Below the pieces are notes generated by a model that saw only the letters and a program-made list of their open reading frames with translations, was not told the DNA's origin and did no database searches. Positions 14,726-17,221 of a DNA stretch of 17,221 nt are shown one piece after another. How positions within the stretch are numbered: the stretch's first letter is position 1; each line of letters begins with the position of its first letter. Origin of the DNA: Bacteroidia bacterium (GTDB lineage: Bacteria > Bacteroidota > Bacteroidia > Bacteroidales > BM520). The stretch is taken from positions 1-17,221 of the forward strand of contig RZYD01000027.1 in NCBI GenBank assembly GCA_009930445.1, written 5' to 3'. The translations under genes were made by a program, and so were the position numbers.

Positions 14726-15221
14726 GTCAAATGATTTATTTTTGAAAAATCAGATATCTCTTCCGCCAGGGCCGTTAGTAGTGGGTGTGGAGATTGAAAA
14801 TGAGCTGAATATGGGTGCAATTATCCGGTTGGCCTGTAATTTTGGATGCCCGGCCGTTCGTTTTGTTTATCAGCAGATTCCGGGAATAAAAATAGCCCGG
14901 GTAAACCGGACTGCCCATAGCAGTAGCCATTCGGTCGACTGGAAATTGGTAAATTATTCTTTTCTCATTGAATTGCAGCACAAAATGTCTTTGATCGCTA
15001 TTGAAACCACCAAAAATGCAGTAAATATTGCGGATACAGTTTTTCCGGAAACTTGTGCTTTACTCGTGGGTAGCGAAATACATGGGATTCCGGAAGAAAT
15101 ACTTGCGATGTGCAGCCATTCGGTATATATCCCTATGTCGGGCAGCAATAAGTCGCTGAACGTATCCCATGCGCTTGGCATTGGGCTTTATGAATGGCTG
15201 CGACAGCGTTTATCGGGATAG
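14694..15221 (+). CDS. SpoU/TrmH family RNA 2'-O-methyltransferase
   Basis: 175 residues from the ATG at 14694; 183 if the in-frame ATG at 14670 were used. SPOUT-fold enzymes of this family transfer a methyl group from S-adenosylmethionine to a ribose 2'-OH in tRNA or rRNA. The three SpoU motifs are present in order: motif 1 ENELNMGAIIRLACNFG, motif 2 CALLVGSEIHGIPEEIL, and motif 3 YIPMSGSNKSLNVSHALGIG (the knot that binds the cofactor). There is no N-terminal substrate-binding extension, so the protein is the minimal catalytic domain like TrmL or short TrmH, and the target nucleotide cannot be named. It overlaps the radical SAM gene by 32 bases, implying cotranscription and translational coupling. 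It ends 17 bases from the convergent RHH gene. Confidence 0.88.
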   Translation: MQQTLMGLYIKSNDLFLKNQISLPPGPLVVGVEIENELNMGAIIRLACNFGCPAVRFVYQQIPGIKIARVNRTAHSSSHSVDWKLVNYSFLIELQHKMSLIAIETTKNAVNIADTVFPETCALLVGSEIHGIPEEILAMCSHSVYIPMSGSNKSLNVSHALGIGLYEWLRQRLSG

Positions 15222-15238
15222 GTTAGAGCACGGTTAGT

Positions 15239-15427
15239 TTATTCTTGCATGGTACCGGGTTCCTGTTTTTTTTTCGTCTCTTTGCTTCGCCCCGATTCTT
15301 TTACTGCCCGCGAAAGAATCCATTCAATCTGCCCGTTGGTACTGCGAAATTCGTCGGCAGCCCATTTTTCCAGCGCCTCCATCAGTGCCGCATCAACACG
15401 TAATGCAAAAGGTTTTTTTTTCGTCAT
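15239..15427 (-). CDS. Arc-type ribbon-helix-helix DNA-binding protein
   Basis: 62 residues. KPFALRVDAALMEALEKWAA, then NGQIEWILSRAVKES, gives the beta-strand (FALRVD) and two helices of the Arc/MetJ ribbon-helix-helix fold; such proteins dimerise and insert the strand pair into the DNA major groove, usually at short palindromes. A basic tail (GRSKETKKKQEPGTMQE) follows. It starts 6 bases after the stop of the SPFH gene, so the two are one operon. Small Arc-like genes next to SPFH-domain genes are a recurrent pairing that I recognise from other genomes. Autoregulation of the operon is likely, and a 12-bp palindrome at its predicted start site is the obvious candidate target. No toxin-like partner is present, so a toxin-antitoxin role is not supported. 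Confidence 0.8.
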   Translation of the reverse strand: MTKKKPFALRVDAALMEALEKWAADEFRSTNGQIEWILSRAVKESGRSKETKKKQEPGTMQE

Positions 15428-15433
15428 AGTTTT

Positions 15434-16306
15434 TTATTGATGCAATGTGCCTGTGTTGATTACAGGACTGGCATCTTTGTCGGAACATAAAACGACCATA
15501 AGATTGCTCACCATAGTCGCTTTTTTGTCATCGTCAAAATCAATAATCTCTTTTTCTGAGAGTTGAGCGAGGGCCATTTCGACCATGCTGACTGCCCCAT
15601 GAACAATTTTTTCCCGTGCGGCAACTATTGCAGAGGCCTGTTGGCGCCGCAACATGGCTCCGGCAATTTCCGAAGCATATGCCAGGTAACTGATTCTGGC
15701 TTCCATTACATGAATGCCGGCAATTTCCAGCCGATCGCGTAACTCATCCTCCAGAACCTGATTTACTTCTTCTCCACCGGAACGAAGGGTTATCTCCGCC
15801 TCTTCATCGTCAAAATTGTCGTATGGATAATGGCCTGCAAGTTTTCGGATGGCTGCTTCACTTTGGATATGTACAAAAAGCTCAAAGTCATCCACTTCGA
15901 AGGCAGACTTATAAGTATCTTCCACTCGCCAAACCAGCACAACCCCGATCATAATCGGGTTTCCGACCTTATCATTAACTTTTATCGGTTCGCTGTTCAG
16001 ATTGCGCGCCCGAAGGGAGATTTTTTGTTTGGTATAAAAGGGGTTCACCCAGTAAAATCCATTTTCTCTGACCGTACCCTTGTATTTCCCGAATAATACG
16101 AGAACTGCCGATTCGTTGGGGTTAACAACAAGAAAACCAATACATAGTATAAATCCGATCCCTTGGATTAAAATAGCGGGCAGGAGAAAATACCAGGCTG
16201 GTGGTAATTGCGTTTCTGTGATTACCGGAACTCCCCAAAAGAGTACAACGAGCAGCAGTCCCAAATAGCCGGAAACGGGAACAATTGGTTTTTCATTTGA
16301 TTTCAT
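15434..16306 (-). CDS. SPFH/band 7 domain membrane protein
   Basis: 290 residues from the ATG at 16306. The frame is open to a GTG at 16354, but that codon lies inside the predicted promoter and palindrome, so 16306 is preferred. Two hydrophobic segments at the N-terminus (GYLGLLLVVLFWGVPVI and FLLPAILIQGIGFILCIGFL) form a membrane hairpin. The SPFH domain follows: VNPNESAVLVLFGKYKGTVR, ENGFYWVNPF, and VGNPIMIGVVLVWRVEDTYK. A helical region rich in Glu/Arg (about 170-250, including ARISYLAYASEIAGAMLRRQ) is typical of the oligomerising stalk. SPFH proteins such as stomatin, flotillin and HflK/C form ring assemblies on membranes and organise lipid domains or proteases. This variant has no flotillin-like long tail. 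It is cotranscribed with a ribbon-helix-helix regulator. Its particular job is unknown. Confidence 0.88.
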   Translation of the reverse strand: MKSNEKPIVPVSGYLGLLLVVLFWGVPVITETQLPPAWYFLLPAILIQGIGFILCIGFLVVNPNESAVLVLFGKYKGTVRENGFYWVNPFYTKQKISLRARNLNSEPIKVNDKVGNPIMIGVVLVWRVEDTYKSAFEVDDFELFVHIQSEAAIRKLAGHYPYDNFDDEEAEITLRSGGEEVNQVLEDELRDRLEIAGIHVMEARISYLAYASEIAGAMLRRQQASAIVAAREKIVHGAVSMVEMALAQLSEKEIIDFDDDKKATMVSNLMVVLCSDKDASPVINTGTLHQ

Positions 16307-16343
16307 TGCTTTTCGATTTAATTTAATAACATGTTGATATAAA

Positions 16344-16355
16344 TGTGATATCACA
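16344..16355. promoter_or_regulatory. 12-bp palindrome at the SPFH/RHH transcription start, candidate RHH operator
   Basis: TGTGATATCACA is perfectly self-complementary. It overlaps the last two bases of the predicted minus-strand -7 element (16361-16354) and covers the expected start of transcription. The operon encodes an Arc-type repressor-like protein, which makes autoregulation at this site plausible. The link is inferred. Confidence 0.5.
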
Positions 16356-16386
16356 AAAATAAGATAAAAGAGAATTCAAATGCAAA
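16354..16386 (-). promoter_or_regulatory. Predicted promoter of the SPFH/RHH operon
   Basis: On the minus strand: TTTG (16386-16383), 21-base spacer, TATTTTTG (16361-16354), an exact match to the -7 consensus. It gives a leader of about 45 bases to the ATG at 16306 and argues against the GTG start at 16354. Confidence 0.6.
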
Positions 16387-16412
16387 TTGGAGAGCAAAAA
16401 ATCTGAATATTG

Positions 16413-16437
16413 TAATATACAGATAATCAGTATATTA
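16413..16437. repeat. 8-bp perfect inverted repeat between divergent genes
   Basis: TAATATAC (16413-16420) and GTATATTA (16430-16437), exact reverse complements with a 9-base spacer, in the AT-rich region between the SPFH and HAD genes. It could be an operator, but chance is possible in DNA this AT-rich. Confidence 0.35.
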
Positions 16438-16455
16438 AATAATTGTAAATTGTTG

Positions 16456-16463
16456 TATATTTG
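16456..16463 (+). promoter_or_regulatory. Candidate -7 element of the HAD nucleotidase gene
   Basis: TATATTTG matches TAnnTTTG exactly and ends 17 bases before the ATG at 16481. No TTG lies 19-21 bases upstream, so only half of the promoter signature is present. Confidence 0.4.
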
Positions 16464-16480
16464 TTTTTGGAAAGGAAGAA

Positions 16481-17176
16481 ATGAAGCAATACAGTCATAT
16501 ATTTTTTGATCTCGACAAAACGTTATGGGATTTTGAGGCCAATTCGAGGGCAGTGATGGAGGATTTATATATGCGGTATGCCTTAAAAAAGCGTGGGGTT
16601 CCGGGTGTTACAGAATTTTTTGCTGTGTATTCAACGATTAACGATCGTTTATGGGAACAATACCGAAAGGGGGCAATCCGCAAGCAGGCGTTGAAGGTGA
16701 AGCGATTTGAGCTGGCGCTTCGTCATTTTAGTATTTTTGATGTTGCTCTGGCCAATTTATTCGGGCGTGAGTATCTTGAATTGTTACCGGAAAAAACGGT
16801 TTTGATGCCAGGAACACATGCTCTTTTATCCTATTTAAAGCCGAAATATCCGCTTCATATCATCACTAATGGGTTTGAGGAGGTGCAGGAGAAGAAGATG
16901 AGAAATACCCTGATACTGGATTATTTTACTGCAATTATAACCTCTGAAGCTGCCGGGGCGCGTAAACCAAATGCAGCAATTTTCCGGTATGCCTTTGAAA
17001 AAACCGGGGCAATGCCCGCCAATAGCCTGATGATTGGCGATGATCTGGAGGTGGATGTTATCGGGGCGAAAGAATCGGGGATGGATCAGATTTATTTTAA
17101 TCCCGGACGTTTAGTGCATACTGTTCCCGTTACCTGGGAAGTTGCCGGTTTATTGGCAGTAAAGGAAATTTTGTAA
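16481..17176 (+). CDS. HAD-family YjjG-type pyrimidine nucleotidase
   Basis: 231 residues, the same length class as E. coli YjjG (about 225). The start has a purine-rich site (AAAGGAAG) just upstream. All four HAD motifs are present: motif I FFDLDKTLWDF with nucleophile Asp10 and acid/base Asp12; motif II IITNG (Thr129 region); motif III Lys162 in ARKPN; motif IV MIGDDLEVDVIGA with the Mg-binding Asp187/Asp188. The wording DLDKTLWDFEANS and TNGFEEVQEKKMRN is characteristic of YjjG/YfnB. These enzymes dephosphorylate nucleoside 5'-monophosphates, with a preference for non-canonical or deoxy-pyrimidine forms in E. coli YjjG, and act as house-cleaning phosphatases in the cytoplasm. The helical cap domain sits between motifs I and II. 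Divergent from the SPFH operon; the stop abuts a possible convergent gene. Confidence 0.87.
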   Translation: MKQYSHIFFDLDKTLWDFEANSRAVMEDLYMRYALKKRGVPGVTEFFAVYSTINDRLWEQYRKGAIRKQALKVKRFELALRHFSIFDVALANLFGREYLELLPEKTVLMPGTHALLSYLKPKYPLHIITNGFEEVQEKKMRNTLILDYFTAIITSEAAGARKPNAAIFRYAFEKTGAMPANSLMIGDDLEVDVIGAKESGMDQIYFNPGRLVHTVPVTWEVAGLLAVKEIL

Positions 17177-17221
17177 TTACCTGAGCCAGGCCAGAACGCT
17201 TTGTCCGGCTTTTACTTTATC
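17177..17221 (-). CDS. Possible 3' end of a convergent gene, truncated by the window edge
   Basis: On the minus strand the last 45 bases read DKVKAGQSVLAWLR and then TAA, whose last base is next to the HAD stop codon. The peptide looks like a natural C-terminus (compare the VNPxxWL endings of M23-type peptidases), but 14 codons cannot identify a family and the open frame could be chance. The same bases form an imperfect hairpin (AGCC/GGCT with a short T-run), so a terminator is the alternative reading. Confidence 0.35.
   Translation of the reverse strand, partial: DKVKAGQSVLAWLR

Noticed and set aside
15239..15427. Ribbon-helix-helix gene as an antitoxin
   Set aside because: No toxin-like gene adjoins it. 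Its operon partner is an SPFH membrane protein.
16307..16354. GTG start at 16354 for the SPFH protein
   Set aside because: It falls on the predicted promoter and palindrome; the ATG at 16306 gives a normal N-terminus before the membrane segments.

Overview
The window is chromosomal DNA of a member of the phylum Bacteroidota. The evidence is the gene content (a Bacteroidota-type GyrB, a DUF4252 protein behind an ECF sigma/anti-sigma pair, PorV/PorQ-like and TonB-receptor-like outer-membrane barrels) and several copies of the Bacteroidota -7 promoter element TAnnTTTG, some with a TTG/TTTG -33 element about 19-21 bases upstream. Genus cannot be fixed from this sequence. No tRNA, rRNA, CRISPR array, transposase, phage gene or attachment site was seen. 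Coding density is high and no gene-free stretch exceeds about 175 bases.

Layout. (1) 1-4252, +: the 3' part of a large TPR protein followed after 7 bases by a plug-less TonB-receptor-like outer-membrane barrel. (2) 4253-6427: gyrB as a single-gene unit with its own promoter and terminator. (3) 6533-9400, +: a small PorV/PorQ-like barrel protein overlapping by 7 bases a 671-residue protein that joins a ComEA-type helix-hairpin-helix domain to a predicted outer-membrane barrel, ending at a terminator shared with the convergent unit. (4) 11056-9424, -: an ECF sigma factor, an overlapping membrane anti-sigma-like protein and an exported DUF4252 protein. (5) 11132-15221, +: truC (tRNA pseudouridine synthase), a POT-family peptide transporter, a YhcC/TIGR01212 radical SAM protein and a SpoU/TrmH RNA methyltransferase overlapping it. 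(6) 16306-15239, -: an SPFH/band-7 membrane protein followed 6 bases later by an Arc-type ribbon-helix-helix protein, with a perfect 12-bp palindrome at the predicted transcription start. (7) 16481-17176, +: a YjjG-type HAD nucleotidase, followed directly by what may be the last 14 codons of a convergent gene.

Most genes are housekeeping or ordinary Bacteroidota envelope genes. The least explained items are the HhH-barrel fusion with its small barrel partner (possibly a surface DNA-binding system), the SPFH/RHH operon with its candidate operator, the TPR/plug-less-barrel pair, and two promoter-overlapping palindromes.
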